Assembly: GCA_023265995.1 (NCBI GenBank)
Contig: JAHFSA010000005.1
Span: forward strand, 124,001-188,000
Direction of reading: 5' to 3'
Length of the DNA: 64,000 nt
DNA from: Perlucidibaca sp.
GTDB lineage: Bacteria > Pseudomonadota > Gammaproteobacteria > Pseudomonadales > Moraxellaceae
The position numbers were made by a program, and so were the translations under genes. The notes below the pieces were generated by a model, which did no database searches, was not told the DNA's origin, and saw nothing but the letters and a program-made list of their open reading frames with translations. The stretch's first letter is position 1. Each line of letters begins with the position of its first letter. This document shows positions 17,919-29,643 of this stretch, in pieces.

Positions 17919-20498
17919 ATGTCAGATGCGGCACTGGCCAAAGCCAAGCGCTCCGACCCGGACCAGAGCGAATTCGCCGGTCTGGCGCCGGAAGATGCCC
18001 GGCTGCGCCTGCAACGTGCCGTGCTGCGCCAGGTGCATCATCAGCTGCCGCGCTTCCTCTTCATCACCGCCGCCTCCATCCTGGCCGCCATCTGGCTGCT
18101 CTGGGACTGGCCCTATGCCAGCAATCGCTACATCCTGACCTGGGCCTATGTCTTCCTGGCCTTTCTGACCATGCGCGGCCTGCTGGTCTGGTGGCTGGGC
18201 CGCAGCGTCGGCCAGAACTCCCGGCTGCTGGCCAGCATACTGACACTGACAGCCTTTCTGACCGGCATTTTCTGGGCTTTCGCGGTCATCGAGCTTAATC
18301 CGCATGTGTTCCCGACCAGCGAATTCATGACCGATGTCGCCAATCGCCAGGTCCTGTTGTCAGCGCTGGTCGCGGCCCAGGGCATTTCCGCGCTGGCCGC
18401 CTATGCCGGCCATCTGCGCGCCTTCATCGCCTTCACCACGGCCTTGTTCCTGCCCAGCTTCGGCTATCTGCTGCTGCATCCGACCTCGACCTCGCTGACC
18501 GTGGTCGGCATCGGCCTGTTCTGGTGGGGCTTCCTGGTGCTCAGCGCGCGCTATCTCAACCGCATGGTGATCGACTCGGTGCAGCTGCGCCTGAGCAACG
18601 AGGACCTGATCAGCTTCATGCGCGAAACCCAGTCACGTACGCTGACCATGAACCAGCAGCTGGCGCGCGAGGTCAACACCCGCACCCTCGCCGAATCCAA
18701 GCTGCAGACACTCAATGGCGAGCTCGAGGAGCGCGTGCGGCAGCGCACCGAGGCGCTCAAGGAAAGCCAGGAAGGTCTGACGCTGGCCATCGAGGCCTCC
18801 GGCATCGCGCTCTGGGACTGGAACCTGGCCGAAAGCACCCTCAGCCACACCAATCTGGAGCCGCTGCTGGGCTGCAGCGGCCTGGCCGGCGGCAATCTGC
18901 TGCTGCAGGCGCGCGAAGTGGTCCACCCCGAGGACATGCGCTCGGTGCGCCGCAGCATCGTCCGTCATCTGCGCCGGCGCACGCCGCGCTACGAGGCCCG
19001 CTACCGCATCAAGCACCAGCGCGGTCACTGGATCTGGGTCGAGGACAAGGGTCGCGTGGTGACCTGGGACTCCAACGGCAAGCCGGTGCGCATGCTCGGC
19101 ATCCGTCGTGACATCACGCGCGAGCGCGAAGCCGAGGAAACCCAGAAGAAGCTCGACTATCTGGCCAACTACGACCGCCTCACCGGCCTCGCCAATCGCC
19201 GCCAGTTCCGCAACCGCCTGCATGCCGCCATCACCCATGCCCGCGAACAGCATGCCTCGGTCGGCCTGATCCATCTCAACCTCGACCGCTTCCGCCAGAT
19301 CAACGAAAGCCTGGGCTTCGAGACCGGCGACGCCATCCTGCGCGAGACCGGCCGCCGCCTGACCGAGATCGGCGCCCGCCTCGACACCCTGGCGCGTCTC
19401 GGCGGCGACGAGTTCGGCCTGATCTACACCGACCTGCGTGACAACAGCGATCTCGAACGCCTCAGCGAGGAAATCATCGGCACCCTGCACGCGCCCTTCC
19501 GCGTCGGTGACCACGAACTCCTGCTCGGCGCCTCGGTAGGCATCAGCCTCTTCCCCGAGCACGGGCGCGAACTGGCCATCCTCGCCAACCATGCCGACCT
19601 CGCCATGCAGCAGGCCAAGCGCCTGGGCGGCAACCAGTGGCGCTTCTACTCGCCGGAAATGCGCAGCGCCACGCTGGAGCAGCTCAACCTCGAGAACAGC
19701 CTGCGCAAGGCCATCTTCCGCGACGAATTCGTGGTGCACTACCAGCCCAAGGTGGCGCTGGCGAGCAACCGCATCGTCGGCATGGAGGCGCTGGTGCGCT
19801 GGCAGCATCCGACCCTGGGCCTGCTGCACCCGGGCAAGTTCATTCCGCTCGCGGAAGAGACCGGCCTCATCGCGGTCATCACCGAACGCGTGCTGCAGCA
19901 GGCCTGCCAGCAGACCCAGGCCTGGACCAAGGCCGGCTACGGCCCGCTCGCGGTCGCCGTCAACATTCCACCGCAGCAGCTGCGTCGCGGCAACCTCCTG
20001 CAGATCCTGCAGCAGGCGCTGGACGACAGTGGCCTGGCGGCGGCGCAGCTGGAAATCGAGCTGACCGAAACGTCGCTGATGGATGATCCGGCGCTGGCCA
20101 ACGAAGTGCTGAGCCGTGTCCGCGACATGGGCATGAACATTGCGCTCGACGACTTCGGCACCGGCTATTCGTCACTCAGCCATCTGCGCCACTTCCCGCT
20201 CGACACGCTGAAGATCGACCAGACCTTCGTGCGCGACCTCGGCGCCAACCCGGAAGATGCCGCCATCGTGCGCGCCATCATCACCATGGCGCACAACCTC
20301 GGCATGACGGTCGTGGCCGAGGGCGTGGAAACCGCTGTCCATCTCGAGCACCTGATCCGCGAGCGCTGTGACTACGTGCAGGGCTACTACATAAGCCGTC
20401 CGGTGCCGGCCGAGCAGATGGAAGCCATGCTGCGCCAGCAGGGTCGCAGCGATGCCCCGACCAGCCTGCCCGAGTGCCTGCGCGCCAGCACGACCTGA
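17919..20498 (+). CDS. Membrane GGDEF-EAL cyclic-di-GMP protein with PAS domain
   Basis: 859 residues. Six hydrophobic segments at the N-terminus (to about residue 220) form a MASE-like membrane sensor. A coiled stretch (LQTLNGELEERVRQRTEALK), a PAS/PAC domain, a GGDEF domain with intact GGDEF at 495-499, and an EAL domain follow. The EAL catalytic set looks complete: EALVRW at 623-628, VNIPPQQLRR, EIELTETS, ALDDFGTGYSS, LKIDQTFV and VVAEGVE. No canonical RxxD inhibitory site precedes GGDEF. The protein may therefore make or degrade c-di-GMP; the net direction is unknown. GAGGGAG precedes the ATG. It is divergent from uvrD. Confidence 0.92.
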   Translation: MSDAALAKAKRSDPDQSEFAGLAPEDARLRLQRAVLRQVHHQLPRFLFITAASILAAIWLLWDWPYASNRYILTWAYVFLAFLTMRGLLVWWLGRSVGQNSRLLASILTLTAFLTGIFWAFAVIELNPHVFPTSEFMTDVANRQVLLSALVAAQGISALAAYAGHLRAFIAFTTALFLPSFGYLLLHPTSTSLTVVGIGLFWWGFLVLSARYLNRMVIDSVQLRLSNEDLISFMRETQSRTLTMNQQLAREVNTRTLAESKLQTLNGELEERVRQRTEALKESQEGLTLAIEASGIALWDWNLAESTLSHTNLEPLLGCSGLAGGNLLLQAREVVHPEDMRSVRRSIVRHLRRRTPRYEARYRIKHQRGHWIWVEDKGRVVTWDSNGKPVRMLGIRRDITREREAEETQKKLDYLANYDRLTGLANRRQFRNRLHAAITHAREQHASVGLIHLNLDRFRQINESLGFETGDAILRETGRRLTEIGARLDTLARLGGDEFGLIYTDLRDNSDLERLSEEIIGTLHAPFRVGDHELLLGASVGISLFPEHGRELAILANHADLAMQQAKRLGGNQWRFYSPEMRSATLEQLNLENSLRKAIFRDEFVVHYQPKVALASNRIVGMEALVRWQHPTLGLLHPGKFIPLAEETGLIAVITERVLQQACQQTQAWTKAGYGPLAVAVNIPPQQLRRGNLLQILQQALDDSGLAAAQLEIELTETSLMDDPALANEVLSRVRDMGMNIALDDFGTGYSSLSHLRHFPLDTLKIDQTFVRDLGANPEDAAIVRAIITMAHNLGMTVVAEGVETAVHLEHLIRERCDYVQGYYISRPVPAEQMEAMLRQQGRSDAPTSLPECLRASTT

Positions 20499-20499
20499 G

Positions 20500-21303
20500 T
20501 CAGCACAGCTCCGGCAAGCGCTCCCGGACAATGCCCGGGACCGACGCCAGCTCCGCCTCCCCGAAAATCGACAGCACCTCCATGAAGCTCTGCTCCGGCG
20601 CCGCCGTCAGCGTCATGGGCTCGCCCGTGGCCGGGTGGCGGAAGCTCAGCGCGGTCGCTGCCAGCATCAGCCGGGTGCATCCGAAACGCTCCGCGAAGTA
20701 GTGGTTGTGGCGGGTGCGGCCGTAGTTGGTGTCGCCCACCATGGGATGGCTGATGTGCTGCATGTGCCGGCGCAGCTGGTGCTTGCGGCCGGTCTCCGGG
20801 CAGAGCTCGACCAGGCTGTAGCGGCTGCTGGCGTAACCCTCGATGGCCACGGCAATCTCCGTGATGGCCAGGCGCCGATAGCGCGTCAGGGCCTCGCGCA
20901 GCACCTGCTCGCTGACATCGCGGCGATCCACGGCCTTGTCGCGCAGCGGCTCGTCTATGACGCCGCTCTCCGGCGTCCAGCCACGCACCACGGCGAGATA
21001 GGTCTTGCGCACCTCGCCGGCCATGAGCGCCTTGCCCAGCACGCTGGCGGTGTCCGGGTCGCGGGCGAACAGCAGCAGGCCGGAGGTCGGCCGGTCCAGG
21101 CGGTGGATGGGGTAGACATGCTCGCCGCCATTCAGCTCGCGCGCGTACTGCAGCGCGAACTCGGTCTCGTGGCGATCTATGGGGCTGCGGTGCACCAGCA
21201 GGCCGGCGGGTTTGTGCACGGCCAACAGGTGGGTGTCGCGATGGATTTCAAGCAGGGGGTTGGGCACGGGGATGCAACCTGGATTGGCTGGCTGTACTGA
21301 CAT
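20500..21303 (-). CDS. truC: tRNA pseudouridine(65) synthase, TruC-like
   Basis: 267 residues of the RluA family. The catalytic Asp70 sits in YPIHRLDRPTSG, and the TruC-like motif ETGRKHQLRRHMQHISHPMVGD with NYGRTRHNHYF is present. There is no N-terminal S4 domain. TruC isomerises U65 in several tRNAs. The gene abuts the end of the GGDEF-EAL gene with a 1-bp gap in converging orientation. The ribosome site upstream of its ATG is weak. Confidence 0.88.
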   Translation of the reverse strand: MSVQPANPGCIPVPNPLLEIHRDTHLLAVHKPAGLLVHRSPIDRHETEFALQYARELNGGEHVYPIHRLDRPTSGLLLFARDPDTASVLGKALMAGEVRKTYLAVVRGWTPESGVIDEPLRDKAVDRRDVSEQVLREALTRYRRLAITEIAVAIEGYASSRYSLVELCPETGRKHQLRRHMQHISHPMVGDTNYGRTRHNHYFAERFGCTRLMLAATALSFRHPATGEPMTLTAAPEQSFMEVLSIFGEAELASVPGIVRERLPELC

Positions 21304-21333
21304 GTGAAAGCAAGCTCGCGAAACAGCCAGACC

Positions 21334-21531
21334 CTAGCAGGGACACTTCCCCGGTGTCTTCGCGCCCAGCCGCGCCTCCATGCGCGAACGCACGAACTGC
21401 TCGCGCGTCATGACCTCATGCCCCGGATGCCTGTCCTGCATGTGCCGCACATAGGCGTCGTAATCCGGCACGCCGACCAGCATGGCGCCGAAGTGACGGC
21501 CACGCTGCCAGAGTGCGCGCAGGGGCATCAT
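21334..21531 (-). CDS. ybdD: YbdD/DUF466 small protein
   Basis: 65 residues with the YbdD pattern: MLVGVPDYDAYVRHMQDRHP, MTREQFVRSRMEARLG and a cysteine-containing tail (GKCPC). Proteins of this family are encoded right after CstA-type pyruvate/peptide transporters and are needed for their activity in E. coli BtsT-like systems. Here it overlaps the cstA stop by four bases, so the two are coupled. Two ATGs in tandem are possible starts. Confidence 0.93.
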   Translation of the reverse strand: MMPLRALWQRGRHFGAMLVGVPDYDAYVRHMQDRHPGHEVMTREQFVRSRMEARLGAKTPGKCPC

Positions 21532-23582
21532 GCCGCCGTCTCCGGCGCATACACCGGCGCCGTCTCGCTGCTGCTGGCGCGCCCGGAGCGCAGGGCCTGA
21601 CGCATGGTGCGCAGGCTGCAGGCCAGCATGACCAGCACCACCGTCATGAACAGCGCGCAGAGCGCGGCGTCGAGATGGTCATTGAAGATGACCTGCTGCA
21701 TTTCCACCAGGCTCTTGGCCGGTGCCAGCACGTCGCCACGGGCGGCCGCGGCGCTGAACTTGTCGGCATGGGCGAGGAAGCCGATGCGGTCATTGTCATG
21801 GAACAGCTTCTGCCAGCCCGCAGTCAGCGTCACCGTCAGGATCCACGCCGCCGGCAGCAGCGCCACCCAGGCCTGACGGGCGCGCCCGGCCTTGACCAGC
21901 AGCGTGCCGACCAGCAGCAGCGCCATGGCGGCGAGCATCTGGTTGGCTATGCCGAACAGCGGCCACAGTGTATTGATGCCGCCGAGCGGGTCTATCACGC
22001 CCTGATAGAGGAACCAGCCCCAGCCGCCGACGCAGAGCAGTGTCGCCACCACATTCGGCCACCAGCGCGAGGTATCACGGAAGGGTGCGTACACGGCGCC
22101 GAACAGATCCTGGATCATGAAGCGGCCGACGCGCGTGCCGGCATCGATGGTGGTGAGGATGAACAGCGCCTCGAAGAGGATGGCGAAGTGGTACCAGAAC
22201 GCCATCAGCCCGCTGCCGCCAACCACCGAGGACAGGATGTGCGCCATGCCCACGGCCAGTGTCGGTGCGCCGCCGGCACGCGAGAGTATGGTCTCCTCGC
22301 CGATGTCCTTCGCAGTCTGCGCCAGCAGCTCGGGCGTCACCACAAAGCCCCATTGCTGGATCGCCGTCGCGGCCTCCGCGACGGTCTTGCCGATCAGCGC
22401 CGGCGGCGAATTGAGGGCGAAATAGACGCCAGGCTCGAGCACGCTGGCCGCGATCATGGCCATGATGGCCACGAACGACTCCATGAGCATGGCGCCATAG
22501 CCGATCGGGCGCGCATCCAGCTCATTGTCCAGCAGCTTGGGCGAGGTGCCGGACGAGACCAGGGCATGGAAGCCGGACACCGCGCCGCAGGCGATGGTGA
22601 TGAACAGGAAGGGGAACAGGCTGCCGGCGAAGACCGGACCGCTGCCATCGATGAAGCGGGTCAGCGCCGGCATCTTCAATTCCGGCATGACGATCAGGAT
22701 GCCCACCGCCAGCGCCACGATGGTGCCGATCTTGAGGAAGGTCGACAGGTAGTCGCGCGGCGCCAGCAGCAGCCAGACCGGCAGGATGGATGCCAGCGCG
22801 CCGTAGACGATGAGCGCCAGCGCCAGCTCCTCGCCGCTGCGCGTGAACACGACGCGCCAGGTCTCGTGCTCAGCCACCCAGCCGCCGGCGACGATGGCGG
22901 CGAACAGCAGCACCAGGCCGATCAGCGACATCTCGCCGATGCGGCCCGGGCGCAGATAGCGCAGGTACAAGCCCATGAACAGGGCAATGGGAATCGTCGC
23001 CGCCACCGTGAAGGTGCCCCAGGGCGAATGCGCCAGCGCCTTCACCACCACCAGGCCGAGCACAGCAAGCAGGATGATCATGATGGCGAGAATGCCGATG
23101 CCGGCGACAGTGCCGGCGAGCGGACCGAGCTCGCTGCGGATCATGTCGCCCAGCGAACGGCCGTCACGGCGCGTCGAGGCCACCAGCACCAGCATGTCCT
23201 GCACCGCTCCGGCCAGCACCACGCCGGCGAGCAGCCAGAGCGTGCCGGGCAGATAGCCCATCTGTGCCGCCAGCACCGGGCCGATCAGCGGGCCGGCACC
23301 GGCAATGGCGGCGAAGTGATGGCCGAAGAGCACGACGCGATGGGTCGGCACATAGTCGAGGCCGTCACCATGGCGATGCGCCGGCGTCAGACGGCGGCCA
23401 TCCAGCGCCAGCACGGAAGTGGCGAGGTAGCGGCTGTAGTAGCGGTAGGCAATGACATAGACCGCCACCGCGGCAGTCACCACCCAGGCGGCGTTTATGC
23501 TCTCGCCGCGATGCAGCGCCAGTGCGGTCAGCGACACCAGGGCAGCGAGCACGACCAGCGCCATCAGGAGCTTCTCTTTCAC
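21528..23582 (-). CDS. cstA: Carbon starvation protein A family transporter
   Basis: 684 residues with about 16-18 membrane helices. Family landmarks are YRYYSRYLATSVLALDGRRL, DGLDYVPTHRVVLFGHHFAAIAGAGPLIGPVLAAQMGYLPG and VQDMLVLVASTRRDGRSLG. CstA/BtsT proteins import pyruvate or peptides in the inner membrane when carbon is scarce. It overlaps the ybaN-like gene upstream by four bases and ybdD downstream by four, an unusually tight three-gene chain. Confidence 0.94.
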   Translation of the reverse strand: MKEKLLMALVVLAALVSLTALALHRGESINAAWVVTAAVAVYVIAYRYYSRYLATSVLALDGRRLTPAHRHGDGLDYVPTHRVVLFGHHFAAIAGAGPLIGPVLAAQMGYLPGTLWLLAGVVLAGAVQDMLVLVASTRRDGRSLGDMIRSELGPLAGTVAGIGILAIMIILLAVLGLVVVKALAHSPWGTFTVAATIPIALFMGLYLRYLRPGRIGEMSLIGLVLLFAAIVAGGWVAEHETWRVVFTRSGEELALALIVYGALASILPVWLLLAPRDYLSTFLKIGTIVALAVGILIVMPELKMPALTRFIDGSGPVFAGSLFPFLFITIACGAVSGFHALVSSGTSPKLLDNELDARPIGYGAMLMESFVAIMAMIAASVLEPGVYFALNSPPALIGKTVAEAATAIQQWGFVVTPELLAQTAKDIGEETILSRAGGAPTLAVGMAHILSSVVGGSGLMAFWYHFAILFEALFILTTIDAGTRVGRFMIQDLFGAVYAPFRDTSRWWPNVVATLLCVGGWGWFLYQGVIDPLGGINTLWPLFGIANQMLAAMALLLVGTLLVKAGRARQAWVALLPAAWILTVTLTAGWQKLFHDNDRIGFLAHADKFSAAAARGDVLAPAKSLVEMQQVIFNDHLDAALCALFMTVVLVMLACSLRTMRQALRSGRASSSETAPVYAPETAA

Positions 23583-24004
23583 GACCGACTCTCCCCCGTT
23601 GTTATTGTTGTCCTGTCCGCGCCGTCATCTGCCGGCGGCATGGCCGCCAGCGTCTCGGGCCGCGAGCACAGCCAGGCCAGCACCAGGACCATGCAGGTCG
23701 TGGCCGGCAGCGCCACCCAAAGCGGCGAACCACCCAGCCAGAGCAGCAGCGCGCACAGCGACATGCCGACCGCCGCGCTCCACTTGGCGCGGCGGCTGAC
23801 CAGACGACCGTTGTTCCAGTTCTGCAGCAGAGGCCCGAACACCGAATGTGCGAGCAGCCAGGCATGCAGCCGTGGCGAGCTGCGCGCCGCCGCCCAGGCC
23901 GCGACAAGAATGAAGACCGTGGTTGGCAGCCCCGGCACGAACAGGCCTATCAGGCCCAGAGCCAGACTGAATACGGCAAGGATGCGGAGCAATACTGCGG
24001 ACAC
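23579..24004 (-). CDS. YbaN/DUF454 family membrane protein
   Basis: 141 residues with three or four hydrophobic segments. The family sequence GLIGLFVPGLPTTVFILVAAWAAARSSPRLHAWLLAHSVFGP is clear. The function is unknown. The C-terminal tail (AMPPADDGADRTTITTGESR) is polar and less conserved in character. Its stop overlaps the cstA start in ATGA-type fashion, so the two are probably translated together. Confidence 0.9.
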   Translation of the reverse strand: MSAVLLRILAVFSLALGLIGLFVPGLPTTVFILVAAWAAARSSPRLHAWLLAHSVFGPLLQNWNNGRLVSRRAKWSAAVGMSLCALLLWLGGSPLWVALPATTCMVLVLAWLCSRPETLAAMPPADDGADRTTITTGESRS

Positions 24005-24112
24005 TCTCTCTTCCTCAGTCAGAGACTGTCGTCGGCACAGGGCAGCCGACAGACTTGCTCATCAGAGCAGAGAAAACCTCAATGAGACCGCTGAATGGTA
24101 TCAAAACTCATG

Positions 24113-25663
24113 TCAGCCCGCCTCTTCCTGTTTTCGGCAGTCAAGCTCGATGCCTTTTCTTTTCAACTCAGTTATCGTCAATAACTTAACCCAGACCCAT
24201 GTAATTTCAGTGGCCTTGCACGGAATATATTCCTTCTGGAACTCCCGGCTTTGCCATATTTCCCTGTCACTAACAAACAGTCCGGGTCGCAGTCCTTCAA
24301 AAAGAAATATGACATCCGGCGAGCTTCTCATGACATATGCACCATCGCCGGCCTGATGAGCATATGCCAGGCTTCTGTCCCTGTGACCATGGAGAGCTAT
24401 ATACCCGTCATTCAAGCCCAGCATATCGATCGTCGGCAACTCGGAATAGTATGGCGTAATGCCTGCCGCACTGAGCGCAACCCTTGATCCCGCAGGAAAA
24501 TTTTCCTTCAACCACAGTCCGGCAGCTTTTCTCTCAATGAACGCACTCCGCCATGAGCTCGCCTGCTGTTCTACTGGCACAGCCCACGAACTGGCCGCTA
24601 CATTGCCAAAATTATAGCCCCAGAAAACATAACCGAACGCCAGCAGCGCAAGAATTGTTAATGCCTGCGCATCATCTCTGAATGCATAGCCAATGGTGAA
24701 ATAGCATAGCGGAATTACTGCCAGGTACATCCTGAATCCAACCATATTGTCGCCGCCCTGCAACGTGGTCTGTGCAATCCATGCCAGAAAGATCATCAGC
24801 AACGGTATGGCCGCGCTGCCAATTTTTTGCCAGCGCAACAGAAACGCACATGCCAGAAGGGCCAGAACAGGTGCATAATGCCTGGAAAACAGGGCAAGAT
24901 AGGTCAGCCCCTGATCAAGATTATCCAGACCAGCGCCGGACTTCGCATAATATGTTGCCGGCAGCCAACTGCCATAGCTCAGCCTGATAAACACATAAAC
25001 AGGGGCAAGCATTACTGCAAGCGTTGCCAGCGCTCTTGCTCCTGAAGATATTGATTTCGCACGATATGCCCGCCAGATCACGATTATAAACGAGACCAAC
25101 AGCCCTTCCGGACGAACCAATACAAGAACAAAAAGAACAGGCAAAATAAAATCATGCCTCCGGGAGAATCTCTCCCGATCGCTATCAAAAAGACAGCCTG
25201 ATGCCACAAGCACCAATCCGGAAAACAAAATTGTCTCGAGACCATTTCCCGAATAGAACGCAAAATCTCCGGTTATTGTCAGACCCAAGGCCGGCACAGC
25301 AGCCTGCCAAGTACTCAGGCCACGCCGGCAACCCATAAAATAGATCGCAGAAACAACAAATACACCCGAGAAAAAACTCAGGGCCTGCATTGCGTCAGGA
25401 AGCTCAGGACCCAGGAGATGGACTAATGAAATCAGCCATGGCCAGAGAATGCTGGAAAAGCCCTGCACCAAGGCCCCGTTATACGTCAGTCCATTTCCGT
25501 TGAAGAGACTGTTAACGTACACGAGGTATATATATGCATCATCACAGGGGGCATACACATGCCAGGCATGCAAACCAAGTCCAGCAGCCAGCGCCAGCAT
25601 CACTGATGCATTCTTGATATTTATTTCCTGCATCAGTCCGGTCTTCTCCACACTCAAAGTCAT
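24113..25663 (-). CDS. Multi-pass GT-C glycosyltransferase-like membrane protein
   Basis: 516 residues from the ATG at 25663; the ATGs at 25633 and 25753 are alternatives and no start has a clear ribosome site. About ten membrane helices precede a soluble C-terminal region of about 150 residues. The N-terminal motif CDDAYIYLVYVNSLFNGNGL (Asp41-Asp42) and the following YNGALVQGFSSILWPWLI match the pattern of GT-C enzymes such as AftB/LphB-like arabinofuranosyl- or mannosyltransferase homologues, which use lipid-linked sugars. Donor and acceptor are unknown. Base composition is visibly AT-richer than its neighbours, with many ATA, AAT and TTA-type codons, which suggests horizontal acquisition. 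Confidence 0.75.
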   Translation of the reverse strand: MTLSVEKTGLMQEINIKNASVMLALAAGLGLHAWHVYAPCDDAYIYLVYVNSLFNGNGLTYNGALVQGFSSILWPWLISLVHLLGPELPDAMQALSFFSGVFVVSAIYFMGCRRGLSTWQAAVPALGLTITGDFAFYSGNGLETILFSGLVLVASGCLFDSDRERFSRRHDFILPVLFVLVLVRPEGLLVSFIIVIWRAYRAKSISSGARALATLAVMLAPVYVFIRLSYGSWLPATYYAKSGAGLDNLDQGLTYLALFSRHYAPVLALLACAFLLRWQKIGSAAIPLLMIFLAWIAQTTLQGGDNMVGFRMYLAVIPLCYFTIGYAFRDDAQALTILALLAFGYVFWGYNFGNVAASSWAVPVEQQASSWRSAFIERKAAGLWLKENFPAGSRVALSAAGITPYYSELPTIDMLGLNDGYIALHGHRDRSLAYAHQAGDGAYVMRSSPDVIFLFEGLRPGLFVSDREIWQSREFQKEYIPCKATEITWVWVKLLTITELKRKGIELDCRKQEEAG

Positions 25664-25780
25664 CACCCTTGAGCGAAATCCCCTCCTGACAGCCTCATTG
25701 GCAGGAAAACGACTCTGGCAGCGCGCTGCCAGCACTCGACATCGTACACGCAATCTACAATGACATTATTCAGAAACCAT

Positions 25781-25802
25781 GTGCCGCAATCCTGCGGCAC
25801 AG
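25781..25802 (-). terminator. Hairpin after glmS
   Basis: TGTGCCGCA and TGCGGCACA form a perfect 9-bp stem with a 4-nt loop, 10 bp past the glmS stop on its strand. The following TGGTTTC is modestly T-rich. Confidence 0.65.
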
Positions 25803-25812
25803 GCTCTCGACA

Positions 25813-27639
<1,827 letters not shown>

Positions 27640-27695
27640 ACCCTATCTCCTCAAAATCCCGTGTGGCCGCTCAACGCGGTCAAGCCTGCATCCGC

Positions 27696-29066
27696 TTACG
27701 CCTTCGGCGCCTTGCGCGGACGCTGCCAGCCATCAATCGTCTTCTGCATCGCGCGCGCCACCGCCAGCTGGCCTTCCGGCACCGGCTTGTTGATGGTCGA
27801 GCCGGCACCGGTGGTGGCACCGGCGCCAATGGTCACCGGCGCCACCAGCGAGTTGTTGGTGCCGATGAAGGCATCGTCACCGATCACGGTCTTGTGCTTG
27901 TAGGCGCCGTCGTAATTGCAGGTGATGGTGCCGGCACCGATGTTCACGCCGGCACCTATCTCGGCATCACCGAGATAGGCCAGATGGTTGGCCTTGGAAC
28001 CAAGCCCGATCACCGTGGCCTTGGTCTCGACAAAATTGCCGATGTGCACCTCGTCGGCCAGGCGCGAGCCCGGACGCAGGCGCGCGAACGGCCCGATCTG
28101 GGCGTGGGCGCCGACCACGGCGGAATCGATCAGCGAATACGGCTTGATCTCCGTGTCGGAGCCGATCTCGCAATCCTTGAGGATGCAGCCGGCGCCGACG
28201 CGGACACGATCGCCCAGCACCACGCGGCCTTCGATGATGACGCCGACATCGAGCTGGACATCCTGGCCATGTTCGAGGCTGCCACGAATGTCCAGACGCG
28301 CCGGGTCGAGCACGGTGACACCGGCTCGCATGAGCTGCTCGGCCTGGGCCTGCTGCCAGACGCGCTCGAGCGTGGCCAGCTGCAGCTTGTCGTTGACGCC
28401 CTCGACCTCCCAGACCGTGTCCGGATGCACGGCGGTGACCGGCACGCCAGCGGCGGTGGCCATGCCGATCAGGTCGGTCAGGTAGTACTCGCCCTGGGCA
28501 TTGTTGTTCTTCAGCGTCGGCAGCCACTCATGCAGCAGCGTGTTGGGCACGCAGAGAATGCCGGTATTGACCTCGCTGATGGCCTTCTCGGCCTCGCTGG
28601 CATCCTTCTGCTCGACGATGCGCACGACACGGCCATCCTCGCGCACGATGCGGCCATAGCCGGACGGATTGGCGAGATGCACGGTGAGCAGCGCCAGGCT
28701 TTGCTCGTCGGGCACAGCCACGACCAGACGCTCCAGCGTCGATACCGAGATCAGCGGCACGTCACCATAGAGAATGAGCGTGCGGCCGCTGTTGCCCAGC
28801 ACCGGCAACGCGACCTGCACGGCATGACCGGTGCCCTTCTGCTCGGCCTGCAGCACCCAGTCCAGGTTCTGCTCGGCGAAGGCCTGCTGCACGACATCGC
28901 CACCATGGCCGTAGACCACGATGGGACGCGCCGCACCGAGCTGACGCGCGGCGGCAATGACATGAGCAAGCAAGGGACGCGCGGCCAGCGGTTGCATGAC
29001 CTTGGGCAGGGAGCTGCGCATGCGGGTGCCCTTGCCCGCAGCGAGGATGACAACCTGAAGAGTCAT
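27696..29066 (-). CDS. glmU: Bifunctional UDP-GlcNAc pyrophosphorylase / GlcN-1-P acetyltransferase
   Basis: 456 residues. The uridyltransferase domain opens with [20 protein letters not shown]; after a linker at about residue 230, a left-handed beta-helix of hexapeptide repeats ([40 protein letters not shown]) forms the acetyltransferase domain. It makes UDP-N-acetylglucosamine from glucosamine-1-phosphate. It is 56 bp upstream of glmS on the same strand. Confidence 0.97.
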   Translation of the reverse strand: MTLQVVILAAGKGTRMRSSLPKVMQPLAARPLLAHVIAAARQLGAARPIVVYGHGGDVVQQAFAEQNLDWVLQAEQKGTGHAVQVALPVLGNSGRTLILYGDVPLISVSTLERLVVAVPDEQSLALLTVHLANPSGYGRIVREDGRVVRIVEQKDASEAEKAISEVNTGILCVPNTLLHEWLPTLKNNNAQGEYYLTDLIGMATAAGVPVTAVHPDTVWEVEGVNDKLQLATLERVWQQAQAEQLMRAGVTVLDPARLDIRGSLEHGQDVQLDVGVIIEGRVVLGDRVRVGAGCILKDCEIGSDTEIKPYSLIDSAVVGAHAQIGPFARLRPGSRLADEVHIGNFVETKATVIGLGSKANHLAYLGDAEIGAGVNIGAGTITCNYDGAYKHKTVIGDDAFIGTNNSLVAPVTIGAGATTGAGSTINKPVPEGQLAVARAMQKTIDGWQRPRKAPKA

Positions 29067-29184
29067 GACGTGACGCTATAGCCGGAATGAAGGCGCCAGT
29101 TTACACGATGGTCATGGCGCCGTGATTGCCTCTGATCGGCGACACAGACCGACATGAACAGCTTTTAACTGACTCGGCCCGATG

Positions 29185-29637
29185 TCAGGCGGCCGGGCGC
29201 AGCATGCCGACATGGGCAATGCCGTCTTCGTCGTAAACGCCGGTTACGGTCTCGAAGCCGAGGCTGCGATAGAAGTCCTGCAGATGCGCCTGGGCAGATA
29301 TGCGCACAGCCTGACCGGGATAGAGTCCTGTCGCGTGCACCAGACCCCGGATCATCAGCTCGCGACCCAGCCCCTGACGGCGGGATGCGGGCGCGACCAG
29401 CAGCCGGCCCATGGCCGGCTCGGCATGACAGACACCAGGGGCGAGAACACGCAGGCAGCCGGCAAGCTGTTCGTCAGCCGTCCAGGCCAGAAGATGATGC
29501 GCCGCGAGATCGCGGCCATCCAGTTCCTGATAGGCGCAGCGCTGCTCGACCACGAACACGGCCTCGCGCAGGGAGAAAAGCGTGTAGAGCTGCGACACGG
29601 TCAGCGCATCGAGACGGCACCACTGCCAGCGGATCAT
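29185..29637 (-). CDS. GNAT acetyltransferase, ElaA-like
   Basis: 150 residues. ElaA-type sequence is visible at the N-terminus (LYTLFSLREAVFVVEQRCAY, then QELDGRDLAAHHLLAW) and the acetyl-CoA binding loop VAPASRRQGLGRELM follows the pattern Q/RxxGxG/A. The substrate of this family is unknown. It starts 6 bp after the CBS-domain gene stop, so the two form one unit. ElaA is usually a stand-alone gene, which makes the pairing worth noting. Confidence 0.88.
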   Translation of the reverse strand: MIRWQWCRLDALTVSQLYTLFSLREAVFVVEQRCAYQELDGRDLAAHHLLAWTADEQLAGCLRVLAPGVCHAEPAMGRLLVAPASRRQGLGRELMIRGLVHATGLYPGQAVRISAQAHLQDFYRSLGFETVTGVYDEDGIAHVGMLRPAA

Positions 29638-29643
29638 GCCGGC

